Source of the DNA: Nocardioides campestrisoli
GTDB lineage: Bacteria; Actinomycetota; Actinomycetes; Propionibacteriales; Nocardioidaceae
Assembly (NCBI RefSeq): GCF_013624435.2
Contig: NZ_CP061768.1
Coordinates: 682,001 to 746,000 of the forward strand
Reading direction: 5' to 3'
DNA: 64,000 bases
Shown here: piece by piece, positions 1 through 7,840 of the stretch
Position numbering within the stretch: the stretch's first letter is position 1
How the letters are laid out: each line of letters opens with the position of its first letter
Translations under genes and position numbers: made by a program
The notes under the pieces: generated by a model
The model's database searches: none
The model's input: only the letters and a program-made list of their open reading frames with translations
Told to the model about the DNA's origin: nothing

Positions 1-67
1 AGAGAGCAACACTGGCGAGCAGAGCCAGTGAGGCGCGCGCGGCGGTGCGTGGTCGTCGTACCGACAT
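1..67 (-). CDS. N-terminus of an exported protein, cut by the window edge
   Basis: Only 22 codons are inside the window. Leftward from an ATG at 67-65 the protein begins MSVRRPRTAARASLALLAS, a basic stretch followed by a hydrophobic run, which is how a signal peptide or N-terminal anchor starts. A strong ribosome site (GGGGGAGGAA on the minus strand, about 70-80) precedes it, and a possible -10 (TAATGT, minus strand 107-102) lies further upstream. No functional family can be named from so short a piece. The good ribosome site and the signal-like start are the only support. Confidence 0.5.
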   Translation of the reverse strand, partial: MSVRRPRTAARASLALLASVAL

Positions 68-333
68 TGGAGTTCCTCCCCCGAAAGAGCCTGCCGGGTC
101 GACATTAGGGGCTGCCAAGCGTGCGGCCGCGGGTGTCCACAGCAGGCAGGCCCTTCAGGGCCCACGCCGGCCGGATTCCCCCAATCTGAGGTAGCCCGCG
201 GCCCTGCGGCGCCGGGCAGGGGGCGGCAGGAGACAGCCGAGAGGGAGCGCGCAGGAAAGGAGGAGGCCACGAGAGGGCGGCCGATCCCGGACCCGGTGCC
301 GGGCGAGACAGCCGCATCCCTAGGCTGTCGTTC
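68..333. other. Divergent intergenic region
   Basis: This stretch separates the leftward exported-protein gene from the rightward crotonase gene. It holds the leftward ribosome site and possible -10, a short inverted repeat (GGCCC-TTCA-GGGCC, about 150-163), and at its right end the -10 element of the crotonase gene. I see no convincing small gene in it. Confidence 0.5.
321..326 (+). promoter_or_regulatory. -10 element of a probable leaderless promoter
   Basis: TAGGCT lies 7 nt before the GTG at 334, and no ribosome-binding sequence is present between them. In actinobacteria this spacing places the transcript start at or next to the start codon, giving a leaderless mRNA. The same hexamer and spacing recur before gpgS (2019-2024). 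Confidence 0.5.
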
Positions 334-1116
334 GTGAGCGATCCTGAGCTGTTGGTGACCAAGGCGGACGGCGTCGTGACGGTGGTCTTCAACCGTCCGC
401 AGCGGCACAACGCCTTCACGAAGGCGATGTACACCGAGATGCGCGCCCTCTGCGAGGACCTGCAGGGACGCGACGACGTCCGGGTCCTGGTGCTGCGCGG
501 CGCCGGCGGCCGGGCCTTCGCGGCGGGCAACGAGATCTCCGACTTCCTCGAGGCCGACGCGGTCGCCTACGAGGAGTGGATCCGGGAGCTGCTGGCGCTG
601 CTGCTGGCGCTGCCGCAGGTGACGATCGCGGCGATCGACGGGTTCTGCGTCGGCGGCGGCCTCGCGGTCGCCACCCACTGCGACATCCGGATCGCCACCC
701 CGGAGTCCCGCTTCGGCTACCCGATCGCCAAGACCCTCGGCAACGCGCTCGCCGCCCCGGTCGTGCACCGCTGCGCCGCCGTCTTCGGCGAGTCGCTCAC
801 GCGGAAGATGCTGCTCACCGGCCGGCTGGTCGACGCCGAGCGCGCCTACTCCGTGGGCGCCCTCACCGAGATCACCGAGGAGCTCAACGCCACCCTCGAC
901 GAGCTGGTGGACGACGTGATGGCCGGCTCCGCGACCACCCAGCGGGCCACCAAGCGCCAGCTCACCGCACGGGCCGCCGAGCAGGAGAAGGCCCCCGCCT
1001 TCGACGAGCAGATGCTCCGCGAGGTCTACACCGGCGACGACTTCGCCGAGGGCGTGCGCGCGTTCCTGGCCAAGGAGAAGCCCAAGTTCGCCACCGTCGT
1101 CCGCGACGAGGAGTGA
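334..1116 (+). CDS. Enoyl-CoA hydratase/isomerase (crotonase) family protein
   Basis: A 260-residue crotonase-fold protein of usual length. The first oxyanion-hole segment is seen as GGRAFAAGNEI and the second as DGFCVGGGLAVA, which together hold the thioester carbonyl of an acyl-CoA. The segment that carries a catalytic Glu in true hydratases reads YPIAKTLGNAL, with no Glu, so simple enoyl-CoA hydration is not assured; isomerase, racemase-like or other crotonase chemistry is possible. The GTG start at 334 is supported by the leaderless promoter. The phosphatase gene follows after 10 nt, so the two are probably co-transcribed. The substrate cannot be told. Confidence 0.85.
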   Translation: MSDPELLVTKADGVVTVVFNRPQRHNAFTKAMYTEMRALCEDLQGRDDVRVLVLRGAGGRAFAAGNEISDFLEADAVAYEEWIRELLALLLALPQVTIAAIDGFCVGGGLAVATHCDIRIATPESRFGYPIAKTLGNALAAPVVHRCAAVFGESLTRKMLLTGRLVDAERAYSVGALTEITEELNATLDELVDDVMAGSATTQRATKRQLTARAAEQEKAPAFDEQMLREVYTGDDFAEGVRAFLAKEKPKFATVVRDEE

Positions 1117-1126
1117 CGAGCCGCCC

Positions 1127-1810
1127 ATGAACTCGCTGGTCAACCTCCGAGACCTCGGCGGCCTCCCGGTCACCGGGGGAGGGCTGACCGCGCACGGGAT
1201 GCTCTACCGCAGCGACGCCCCGCACCCGGACGACGCCGACCCCGAGCACGTGCCGCACTGGCCGCCGGCCACCGTGGTCGACCTGCGGATGGAGCGGGAG
1301 GCGCAGCGCGTCCCCTACGAGCTGCCCGGCGCCGAGCGGATCGTCCACCCGCTGCACGAGGCCGCCGCCCCGGAGAACATCCGTGACGCCGACCTCGGCG
1401 AGCTCTACCGGCACATCCTCGAGACCGCCGCCGACCGGGTCGCCGGCGCTGTCACCCACGTGGTCACCCGGCCCGCCCCCGCGCTGGTGCACTGCACTGC
1501 CGGCAAGGACCGGACCGGCATCGTGGTCGCCTCCCTGCTGCTCAGCGCCGGGGTGGCGCCGGACGACGTGGTGGCCGACTACGCCCGGACCGGCGACAAC
1601 ATGGACGCCGTCGTGGAGCGGATCATGCGCTTCCCGTCGCGCTCCAAGAAGCCGATCAACCCGCTGTGGCTGCTCACCCCGGCCGAGTCGATGACCGAGG
1701 TCGTCGAGGTGCTCGACGACCCGGGCCACGGCGGTGCCCGGGGCTGGCTCGTCGAGCACGGGACGCCGGAGGCGGCGCTCGACGACTGGGTGGGGCGCTT
1801 CACCGCCTGA
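1127..1810 (+). CDS. Tyrosine-phosphatase-like protein (MptpB-like, atypical DSP/lipid phosphatase family)
   Basis: A 227-residue cytoplasmic protein with the P-loop HCTAGKDRTG, in which Cys123 is the nucleophile and Arg129 binds phosphate. The Lys-Asp after the loop glycine (GKDRT) is typical of the MptpB-like, Y_phosphatase3 group, which acts on phosphotyrosine and phosphoinositides. NLRDLGG near the start and DLRMERE near residue 52 are also usual in this family. It follows the crotonase gene by 10 nt. Its last 11 bp overlap the end of a small gene on the other strand. The physiological substrate is not known. Confidence 0.85.
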   Translation: MNSLVNLRDLGGLPVTGGGLTAHGMLYRSDAPHPDDADPEHVPHWPPATVVDLRMEREAQRVPYELPGAERIVHPLHEAAAPENIRDADLGELYRHILETAADRVAGAVTHVVTRPAPALVHCTAGKDRTGIVVASLLLSAGVAPDDVVADYARTGDNMDAVVERIMRFPSRSKKPINPLWLLTPAESMTEVVEVLDDPGHGGARGWLVEHGTPEAALDDWVGRFTA

Positions 1811-1955
1811 GCAGGTAGACCACCTCGATGCCCGCGATCAGGGCGACGGCCCCCGCGATCAGGAAGGTCGGCACTCCGCTCGCCTGCTCGACGCCCTCCC
1901 GGTCCTCGCCTGAGCGGTAGACCCAGCCGGGCCACGGCGAGCGCTTCGAGGGCAT
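1800..1955 (-). CDS. Small single-span membrane protein, hypothetical
   Basis: A 51-codon reading frame on the minus strand, below usual gene-finder cut-offs. It starts at ATG 1955 and encodes a short charged N-terminus (MPSKRSPWPGWVYRSGEDRE) followed by one clean transmembrane segment, VPTFLIAGAVALIAGIEVVY, and a basic end LLRR. The positive-inside pattern at the C-terminus suggests the N-terminus faces out. It converges on the phosphatase gene and overlaps it by 11 bp at the stop codons. A GAGGA directly before the ATG is too close for a normal ribosome site, so a leaderless start is possible. I do not recognise the family. The hydrophobic design and the fit between gpgS and the phosphatase gene argue that it is real. 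Confidence 0.5.
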   Translation of the reverse strand: MPSKRSPWPGWVYRSGEDREGVEQASGVPTFLIAGAVALIAGIEVVYLLRR

Positions 1956-2018
1956 TCCTCAGTGTTGCCCAACTCGGCCGTCCGTGTCGCCGCCCGCGGC
2001 CCGACGAGTCGTCCTGCG

Positions 2019-2024
2019 TAGGCT
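2019..2024 (+). promoter_or_regulatory. -10 element of a probable leaderless promoter of gpgS
   Basis: TAGGCT lies 6 nt before the GTG start at 2031, with no ribosome-binding sequence between. Same hexamer and near-identical spacing as at 321-326. Confidence 0.5.
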
Positions 2025-2030
2025 GGCTCC

Positions 2031-2978
2031 GTGATCGAGGACTGGTTCGCGCGGCGCACGCACCGCTGGCAGGACTGGTCCCTGGCCGACCTGCAGGCCG
2101 CCAAGGGCGAGACCAGGGTGAGCCTGGTCGTCCCGGCCCGCAACGAGGCGGCCACCGTGGGCGACGTGGTCACCCGGTGCCGGGAGGCGCTGCTGGAGAC
2201 CTCAGCGCTGGTCGACGAGATCGTGGTCGTCGACTCCGACTCCACCGACGCGACGTACGAGGTGGCCACGGACGCGGGCGCGGTCGTGCACCGGTCCGCG
2301 GAGATCCGCCCCGACCTGGGCACCCGCCCCGGCAAGGGCGAGGCGATGTGGAAGTCGCTCTTCGTCACCACCGGCGACGTGCTCGTCTTCATCGACGCCG
2401 ACCTCACCGACTGGGACACCCACTTCGTGCCGGGCCTGCTCGGGCCGCTGCTGACCGACCCCACCGTGCAGCTGGTCAAGGGGTTCTACCAGCGCCCCGG
2501 CGGTGAGCACGACGGCGAGCCGCGACCGTTCGAGGGCGGCCGCGTCACCGAGCTGGTCGCCCGTCCGCTGGTCGCCCTGCTCTTCCCGCCGCTGGGCGGG
2601 GTCGTGCAGCCGCTCGCCGGGGAGTGGGCGGTGCGCCGCGAGCACTTCGCCGGCCTCGAGGTGCCCACCGGGTACGCCGTCGAGCTGGCCGCCCTGATCG
2701 ACACCTGGCGCGGCGCCGGGCTGGACGCGATCGCCCAGGTCGACCTGGGACGCCGCGCCCACCACCAGCAACCGCTGCTCGACCTGGGGGCGATGGCCAC
2801 CCAGATCCTCACCGCCGCCTGGGCCCGCTCCACCCACAGCCACCACGCCGAGGAGATCGCCCTGACCCAGTTCCTGCCCGCCGGACCGGAGGGCGTCACC
2901 CCCTCGGTCAGCCGGATCCCCGTCGACTCGCGGCCCCCGGCCGGACCGCTGCTGTCCACGACGGGGGAGGAGCGCTGA
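2031..2978 (+). CDS. gpgS: Glucosyl-3-phosphoglycerate synthase
   Basis: Transfers glucose from a nucleotide sugar to 3-phosphoglycerate, the first step toward glucosylglycerate and methylglucose lipopolysaccharides. The 315-residue GT-A protein shows VVPARNEAATV (about 33-43), VDSDSTDAT (67-75), KGEAMWKS (102-109) and the metal-binding DAD at 122-124 in FIDADLTDW, all typical of the GT81/GpgS family; LVKGFYQRP follows. The gene is joined by a 1-bp overlap (TGATG) to folP, the same pairing as Rv1208-Rv1207 in Mycobacterium tuberculosis. The GTG start is set by the leaderless promoter. Confidence 0.93.
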   Translation: MIEDWFARRTHRWQDWSLADLQAAKGETRVSLVVPARNEAATVGDVVTRCREALLETSALVDEIVVVDSDSTDATYEVATDAGAVVHRSAEIRPDLGTRPGKGEAMWKSLFVTTGDVLVFIDADLTDWDTHFVPGLLGPLLTDPTVQLVKGFYQRPGGEHDGEPRPFEGGRVTELVARPLVALLFPPLGGVVQPLAGEWAVRREHFAGLEVPTGYAVELAALIDTWRGAGLDAIAQVDLGRRAHHQQPLLDLGAMATQILTAAWARSTHSHHAEEIALTQFLPAGPEGVTPSVSRIPVDSRPPAGPLLSTTGEER

Positions 2979-3838
2979 TGCTGCGCCTGGGCTCCCGCAC
3001 CTTTCCCGACGACGCCACCTTGATGATGGCGATCGTCAACCGCACCCCGGACTCCTTCTACGACAAGGGCGCCACCTGGGCCGAGGACGCCGCCTTCGAG
3101 CGGGTGCGGCTGGTGGCCGACCAGGGCGCGGAGATCGTCGACATCGGCGGGATCAAGGCCGCGCCCGGAGTGGAGATCTCCGAGGCCGAGGAGAAGGCGC
3201 GGGTGGTCGACTTCGTTGCCCGGGTCCGTGAGTCGTTCCCCGACCTGGTGATCTCGGTCGACACCTGGCGTGCCTCGGTCGGCGACGCAGTCTGTGAGGC
3301 GGGCGCCGACCTGCTCAACGACGCCTGGGGCGGTGCTGACCCCGAGCTGGTCGACGTGGCCGCCGCGCACGGGGTCGCGCTGGTCTGCACCCACACCGGC
3401 GGGATCCGGGTCCGCACCCGCCCGCACCGGATCGAGTACGACGACGTGGTCGCCGCCGCGATCGCCGACACCCTCGCCTACGCCGAGCGGGCGCTGGCCG
3501 CCGGCGTCGACGCGGCGTCGCTGGTGATCGACCCGGCCCACGACTTCGGCAAGAACACCTTCCATTCCCTGGAGATCACCCGCCGCCTCGAGGAGATGGT
3601 CGCCACCGGCTGGCCGGTGCTGGTCTCGCTGTCCAACAAGGACTTCGTCGGCGAGAGCCTCGACCTCCCCGTGGGGCAGCGGCTGGTCGGCACCCTCGCC
3701 GCGACCTCCGTCTGCGCGCTGGCCGGAGCGCGGATCTACCGGGTGCACGAGGTGGTCGAGACCCGGCAGACCGTCGACATGGTGTGGACGATCGCGGGCC
3801 GCCGTCCGCCCGCGCGGGCGATCCGGGGGCTGGCATGA
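2978..3838 (+). CDS. folP: Dihydropteroate synthase family protein (FolP/FolP2)
   Basis: A 286-residue TIM-barrel protein of the DHPS family, which condenses 6-hydroxymethyl-dihydropterin diphosphate with 4-aminobenzoate in folate synthesis. Seen: AIVNRTPDSFYDKG with the conserved Asn21, DIGGIKAAPG, ISVDTWRASV, NDAWGG, VIDPAHDFGK and a C-terminal RVHEV. Canonical DHPS has a GG(E/Q)STRPG loop where this one reads GGIKAAPG, so the second loop is divergent. The partner of gpgS in mycobacteria, FolP2, is reported not to rescue DHPS activity, so this copy may also be an FolP2-like paralogue rather than the housekeeping enzyme. It is translated with gpgS. Confidence 0.88.
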   Translation: MLRLGSRTFPDDATLMMAIVNRTPDSFYDKGATWAEDAAFERVRLVADQGAEIVDIGGIKAAPGVEISEAEEKARVVDFVARVRESFPDLVISVDTWRASVGDAVCEAGADLLNDAWGGADPELVDVAAAHGVALVCTHTGGIRVRTRPHRIEYDDVVAAAIADTLAYAERALAAGVDAASLVIDPAHDFGKNTFHSLEITRRLEEMVATGWPVLVSLSNKDFVGESLDLPVGQRLVGTLAATSVCALAGARIYRVHEVVETRQTVDMVWTIAGRRPPARAIRGLA

Positions 3839-3857
3839 GGTCTCGACAGGCTCGACC
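3839..3857. repeat. Intergenic GGTCTCGACAGGCTCGACC element
   Basis: GGTCTCGACAGGCTCGACC is an imperfect palindrome directly after the folP stop codon. I recall nearly the same short sequence scattered between genes in Nocardioides and other actinobacteria, but only this one copy is in the window. Confidence 0.4.
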
Positions 3858-3872
3858 GGCGGAGGACGTGGC

Positions 3873-4379
3873 ATGAGGATCGTGATCGCGCCGCCGGTGC
3901 CGGCGCTGCTGCCGGCGTACGCCTCGCTGAACGACCCGGTCGCCGACCTGCGGGCCGCCTGCGCCCGGGCGATCGCCTGGCTCGGGCCCTCGGTGCGGGT
4001 GCTCGCCGACGACTCCCGTGCCTTGACGATCGGGGAGTCGCTGCTCGGCCGTCGCTCGGACTTCGACGGCCGCGACCTGCTGGTGATGGCCAACGGGTCG
4101 GCCCGCCGGTCGGAGAAGGCGCCGGGCCACCTGGACCCGCGCGCCGCCGGGTACGACGACTGGCTCGAGCAGCTGCTCCGGCTCGGCGACCTCGGCGGCC
4201 TGGCCGCGCTCGACATCGACGAGGGCGAGGAGCTGCTGGCCACCGGCCTGCGCTCCCTGGCGGTGCTGGCCAAGCAGCTCGACGAGCGCGGGGTGACGAT
4301 CGGGGAGGTGCAGGTCGACCACGACGCCGCGCCGTACGGGGTGCAGTACTGGGTGGTGAGGTGGCAGTGCGTGCCCTGA
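3873..4379 (+). CDS. LigB-like (class III extradiol dioxygenase B-like) protein
   Basis: A 168-residue protein beginning MRIVIAPPVPALLPAYASL, with VRVLADDS and LVMANGSARRSEKAPGHLDPRAA. The last motif resembles the actinobacterial LigB-like family that includes Rv2728c, which has no proven enzyme activity. It is shorter than the usual 200-240 residues, mostly through a reduced middle part, and I see no set of metal-binding His residues, so catalysis is doubtful. A good ribosome site (CGGAGGA) lies before ATG 3873. Its last 19 bp overlap the start of the next gene, which suggests coupled translation. Confidence 0.6.
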   Translation: MRIVIAPPVPALLPAYASLNDPVADLRAACARAIAWLGPSVRVLADDSRALTIGESLLGRRSDFDGRDLLVMANGSARRSEKAPGHLDPRAAGYDDWLEQLLRLGDLGGLAALDIDEGEELLATGLRSLAVLAKQLDERGVTIGEVQVDHDAAPYGVQYWVVRWQCVP

Positions 4380-5047
4380 TCGGCCCGGAGGGCTCGTCTC
4401 GGGACCTCACCGACGACGACCTCGCGCGGCTCTACGCCGCCCCGCGCACCCCGTGGCTGCGGGTCAACATGGTCTCCACCCTGGACGGCGCGGCGACCGG
4501 GAGCGACGGGCGCAGCGGCGGCATCAACGACGACGCCGACCACCGGGTCTTCGACACCCTGCGGCGGCTCGCGGACTGCATCGTCGTCGGCGCCGGGACG
4601 GCCCGGGCCGAGGGTTACCGGCCGGCGCGGGCGCCGCTGGTCCTGGTCAGCCGCTCCGGTGAGGTGCCCGAACTGCTCCGCGGGGCGGAGCCCGGCCGGG
4701 TGCGGCTGGCCACGACCGCCACCTCCCCGGGGCTGGCCGAGGCACGCGACGTGCTGGGCGCCGAGCACGTCTGGGTGCTGGGGACCGAGACGGTCGACCT
4801 GGTCGCGCTCCGCGACCGGTTGGCCGCGCAGGGGTGGCGCGAGCTGCTCTCCGAGGGCGGGCCGGGTCTGCTGCGCGACCTGCTCGCCGCCGGCGTGGTC
4901 GACGAGCTGTGCCTGACCACCGTGCCGCGGCTGCTCGCCGGGACCGGCCCGCGGATCACCGCGGGTGAGCCGGTCGACGTACGGCTCGAGCCCACGCTGC
5001 TGCTCGAGCACGAGGGGACGCTGCTCGGCCGCTGGCGCGTGCGCTGA
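4361..5047 (+). CDS. RibD C-terminal-domain (pyrimidine/dihydrofolate reductase-like) protein
   Basis: A 228-residue stand-alone RibD_C domain, the DHFR-like fold that reduces the ribosyl side chain of the riboflavin pyrimidine intermediate with NADPH. Seen: RVNMVSTLDGAATG, DHRVFDTLRRLADCIVVGAGTARAEGY (in two overlapping parts), and LSEGGPGLLRDLL near the end, which is the conserved GG.(L/P) nucleotide loop. There is no deaminase domain, so it is not a full RibD. The GTG at 4361 overlaps the previous gene by 19 bp; GTG 4367 is an alternative. Many actinobacteria have such proteins beside non-riboflavin genes, so the exact substrate is open. Confidence 0.8.
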   Translation: MAVRALIGPEGSSRDLTDDDLARLYAAPRTPWLRVNMVSTLDGAATGSDGRSGGINDDADHRVFDTLRRLADCIVVGAGTARAEGYRPARAPLVLVSRSGEVPELLRGAEPGRVRLATTATSPGLAEARDVLGAEHVWVLGTETVDLVALRDRLAAQGWRELLSEGGPGLLRDLLAAGVVDELCLTTVPRLLAGTGPRITAGEPVDVRLEPTLLLEHEGTLLGRWRVR

Positions 5048-5060
5048 CGGCTGGCGGACC

Positions 5061-6908
5061 CTAGGCGATCGGCGAGAGGGAGCTGGCCAGCACCGTGGGC
5101 CGGCCAACGGCACGCAGCAGCACCAGCGTGCTCAGGGCGTGCGCCCCCGCTGCGTCCTCGACCCGGTGCACGGTGACGACCAGCCGGGTGCTGCCGTCGG
5201 CCTCGACCGGGAAGTAGCGCTGGGCCGGGTCGGGCCAGGCCTCCACGGTCGGGCGCCCGCCGGTGGGCAGCGAGCCGGCGCGCAGGGCCCGGGTCTTCTC
5301 GTCGACGACCAGCCCTGAGACCGCGTCCTCCTCCCACCACTGGGCGACGAGCTCGCTCACCGTCTCGGCGGCTTGGGTCACCACGCTGTCGGTGGCACCG
5401 GGCTCGGGGGCCGGGGCCGGGACGGTCACGTCGTCGAGGCCGATCGAGACCGCGGCCAGCCAGGGGTCGGCGAACCCGGCCCGGGTGAAGACCACCAGCG
5501 ACCGGTCGGACCCCTCCTCGACCTCGACCGCGGCCCACATCGGGTAGCCGCGGAACATCGGCGTGTGCACGCCGGCCGTGCGCAGCCGGGGTCGGGCGGC
5601 GCGCCTGCGGGGTGGTTGCGCGTCGGTCGCGACCCGCCACTGGGAGGCCGCCAGCGCGGGGCCGGCCTGCGCGCGCTCCCACCGCGAGTCGTCGTCCTTC
5701 GGGCCGGTGGACCAGCGGACTGCCCGGGTCAACCGGCGCGCGTAGTCGGCGAGCATCTCCTCGCTAGCGCCCTGCTCCAACCCCGGCTTCAGGTCCACCG
5801 GGTCACGCTCGTCGGTGAATCCGCAGCCGCCCAGCAGCAGCGCGCCGAGCAGCAGGGCGGTGGTGCCCCGCCGCCGGCGCCGGGCCCACCAGCCGACGGC
5901 CAGGGTGGCGGCCAGCGCCGCGGCGCCCGACCGCAGCGGACGGGTCCCGGTGGGTGGGCGCGACGGCGGCTCGTCCCGGTCGTCGGGGGTGTCCTGGCTC
6001 TCGGAGTCGTCCGGGTCGTCCGGGTCGTCCCGGTCGTCGACGGGGTCCTCCGCCCGGTCCTCGGCCGGGTGCCCGGCCGCGTCCTCGACCGGTCGCTCGA
6101 CGGGCGGCGTGGTCGGCGTGGCCGGAGTGGGCGCAGGCTGGGCGAGGGGCCGGGTGACCGGCGCGGTCACGGGCTGGATCACGGGCGGCGGCAGCGGCCC
6201 GTGGAGGCGCCGGGTGACGGGCGACCCGAGTGCCGGGTCTGCAGGGTCCAGCGACTCACGCAACTCGAGCGACTCCGGCGCGGGCTCCGCCTCCTCGGGA
6301 CGTCGCCGTCCGCGGCCCGCGGCGGACCAGGCGAGGACCAGGAGCAGGCCCGCCCCCGCGAACCCCAGGGAGCCGGCGAAGACCGAGGCGACGTGCACGC
6401 CGTACGAGACCTTCAGCGTGGCGTCGGGGGAGAGCGAGACGGCGAGGACGTCGAGGGGGTCGCCGTGCAGGTCGACGCGGACCTCCTGCGGCCCCGGTCC
6501 GGCCGAGCGCTCCCGCCAGCCCACGATGCGCCGCGGGTCGACCCGCACCGGGAAGCCGCTCAGGAAGGTCCCCTCGGTGACGCCGAGGGATTCCAGGCTC
6601 TGCCCGCTCACCCCGTCGAGCAGGTCGGTCATGTCGATCCGGTGCGCGGAGGCGAGGAAGACCCCCTCGCGGGCCTCAGCCCGGACGACCAGCTCCGCGC
6701 CGCGGAACGGGATCGAGAACGGCCGGACCACGGTGGGCAGGCCGGCGTCCGGGATGCTCTGCCGCTCGGTGGCGATCATCACCGTGTCGTCGGGACCGTG
6801 CGCGAGCGCGGTCAGCCCGCCGCCGACGGTGAGCGCGATGCCGAGCGCGAGGACCCCGCGTCGCCGCAGGCTGCTCAGGCGTGGCCGCCGCAGCGACAGT
6901 CGCGCCAT
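5061..6908 (-). CDS. Envelope protein with two membrane spans and an internal lipobox
   Basis: A 615-residue protein, paralogue of the gene at 18416-20065. Order of parts: basic N-terminus and membrane segment (about 18-36); GPDDTVMIA; an outer domain (about 40-172); second span (176-196); a long Pro- and Asp/Glu-rich linker (205-322); then WARRRRRGTTALLLGALLLG ending in a lipobox-like GGC at Cys362; then a C-terminal domain with GYPMWAAVEV and VVFTRAGFADPW. The stretch before Cys362 looks exactly like a lipoprotein signal but sits mid-protein, and there is no in-frame ATG or GTG close before it. ATG 6908 has a ribosome site (GGGGAGA). Function unknown. Confidence 0.75.
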   Translation of the reverse strand: MARLSLRRPRLSSLRRRGVLALGIALTVGGGLTALAHGPDDTVMIATERQSIPDAGLPTVVRPFSIPFRGAELVVRAEAREGVFLASAHRIDMTDLLDGVSGQSLESLGVTEGTFLSGFPVRVDPRRIVGWRERSAGPGPQEVRVDLHGDPLDVLAVSLSPDATLKVSYGVHVASVFAGSLGFAGAGLLLVLAWSAAGRGRRRPEEAEPAPESLELRESLDPADPALGSPVTRRLHGPLPPPVIQPVTAPVTRPLAQPAPTPATPTTPPVERPVEDAAGHPAEDRAEDPVDDRDDPDDPDDSESQDTPDDRDEPPSRPPTGTRPLRSGAAALAATLAVGWWARRRRRGTTALLLGALLLGGCGFTDERDPVDLKPGLEQGASEEMLADYARRLTRAVRWSTGPKDDDSRWERAQAGPALAASQWRVATDAQPPRRRAARPRLRTAGVHTPMFRGYPMWAAVEVEEGSDRSLVVFTRAGFADPWLAAVSIGLDDVTVPAPAPEPGATDSVVTQAAETVSELVAQWWEEDAVSGLVVDEKTRALRAGSLPTGGRPTVEAWPDPAQRYFPVEADGSTRLVVTVHRVEDAAGAHALSTLVLLRAVGRPTVLASSLSPIA

Positions 6909-6973
6909 CTCTCTTCTCCCCCCGTGGACCGGTCGGCGTCCTCGGGACCGCCCCCGGACCGACCGTGGGGGCC

Positions 6974-6979
6974 ACGCTA
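6974..6979 (-). promoter_or_regulatory. -10 element shared with the paralogous envelope gene
   Basis: Minus-strand TAGCGT inside CCGCTAGCGT, 66 bp upstream of the ATG at 6908. The paralogous gene has the same 10-mer at the identical distance (20131-20136 to 20065), so this is probably the promoter kept since duplication. No clear -35 is conserved. Confidence 0.45.
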
Positions 6980-7012
6980 GCGGTCCGGGGCCGCACCCGG
7001 TGGCGAGGCAGG

Positions 7013-7840
7013 TCAGGCCCCGGGCTCCCCGGCGGCACCCTCGGTCACGATCTGCGTGAGCACGGCGTGCGCCTCCACCAGCGAGGGGCCGTACCAGGTG
7101 ATCAGGCGCCCCTCGACCAACCGCGTCGGGGTGCGGTCGAACGCCTCGGGACCGTCCTCGGCGGTGAACACGTACGGCTCGTCGGGCAGCAGCACCAGGT
7201 CGGCCCCGGCGCCGTCGATCTCCTCGACCGGCAGCGCGGGGTAGCGCTCGGCGTGGTCGGCGAAGACCCCGGGCAGCCCGGCGCGGGCCAGCAGGTCGCC
7301 GGTGAAGGTGTCGCGCCCGACGACCATCCACGGGTCGCGCCAGATCGCGGTCGCCGTACGGGCACGCGGCGAGGCGGGGGCGCCGCACCACAGGGCACGG
7401 GCCTCGGCCAGCCAGTCCGGGCGCGGCCAGCCGAGCGCGACGTCGAAGAGCCGCTCCATCGACTCGATCGCCTGCGGCACGGTCTCGATGTCGGTCACCC
7501 AGACCGGGACGCCGGCCTCCCGGAGACGGCGTACGTCGAGCTCGCGGTTCTCCTCCTTGTTGGCGATCACCAGGTCGGGGGCCAACGCCGCGATCGCCTT
7601 GGTGTCGGGGTTCTTCGTGCCGCGGACCCGGGTGACCGCCAGGTCGGCCGGGTGGGTGCACCAGTCGGTGGCCCCGACCAGCGCGTCCGCGTCCACGCTC
7701 GCCAGCGCCTCGGTCAGCGACGGCACCAGGCTGACCACCCGGGCGGCCCGGGCAGGGACCGGCACGGGCGTGCCCAGGTCGTCACGGGGCAGGTCGCTAC
7801 TGGGCAGCCCGTCAGGCGCGTCGTCAGTCTCCGGGGGCAC
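7013..7840 (-). CDS. Helical-backbone metal receptor (BtuF/TroA-like), no signal peptide
   Basis: A 275-residue protein of the periplasmic-binding fold used for cobalamin, heme and siderophores. Seen: ARVVSLVPSLTEALASV, DWCTHPADL, RGTKNPDTKAIAALAPDLVIANKEEN, WVTDIETVPQAIESMERL, and a C-terminal LITWYGPSLVEAHAVL. Unlike normal binding proteins it has no signal peptide or lipobox at its start, so it may act inside the cell or be a scavenging/holding protein. The GTG start at 7840 overlaps the end of the AraC-family gene by 17 bp, so both are translated from one message. The link with the iron locus suggests a ferric-siderophore, heme or cobalamin ligand. Confidence 0.75.
   Translation of the reverse strand: MPPETDDAPDGLPSSDLPRDDLGTPVPVPARAARVVSLVPSLTEALASVDADALVGATDWCTHPADLAVTRVRGTKNPDTKAIAALAPDLVIANKEENRELDVRRLREAGVPVWVTDIETVPQAIESMERLFDVALGWPRPDWLAEARALWCGAPASPRARTATAIWRDPWMVVGRDTFTGDLLARAGLPGVFADHAERYPALPVEEIDGAGADLVLLPDEPYVFTAEDGPEAFDRTPTRLVEGRLITWYGPSLVEAHAVLTQIVTEGAAGEPGA

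Noticed and set aside
2486..5113. Long open frame on the minus strand under gpgS-folP and the RibD-like gene
   Set aside because: Same shadow effect; no start signal and no recognisable domain.
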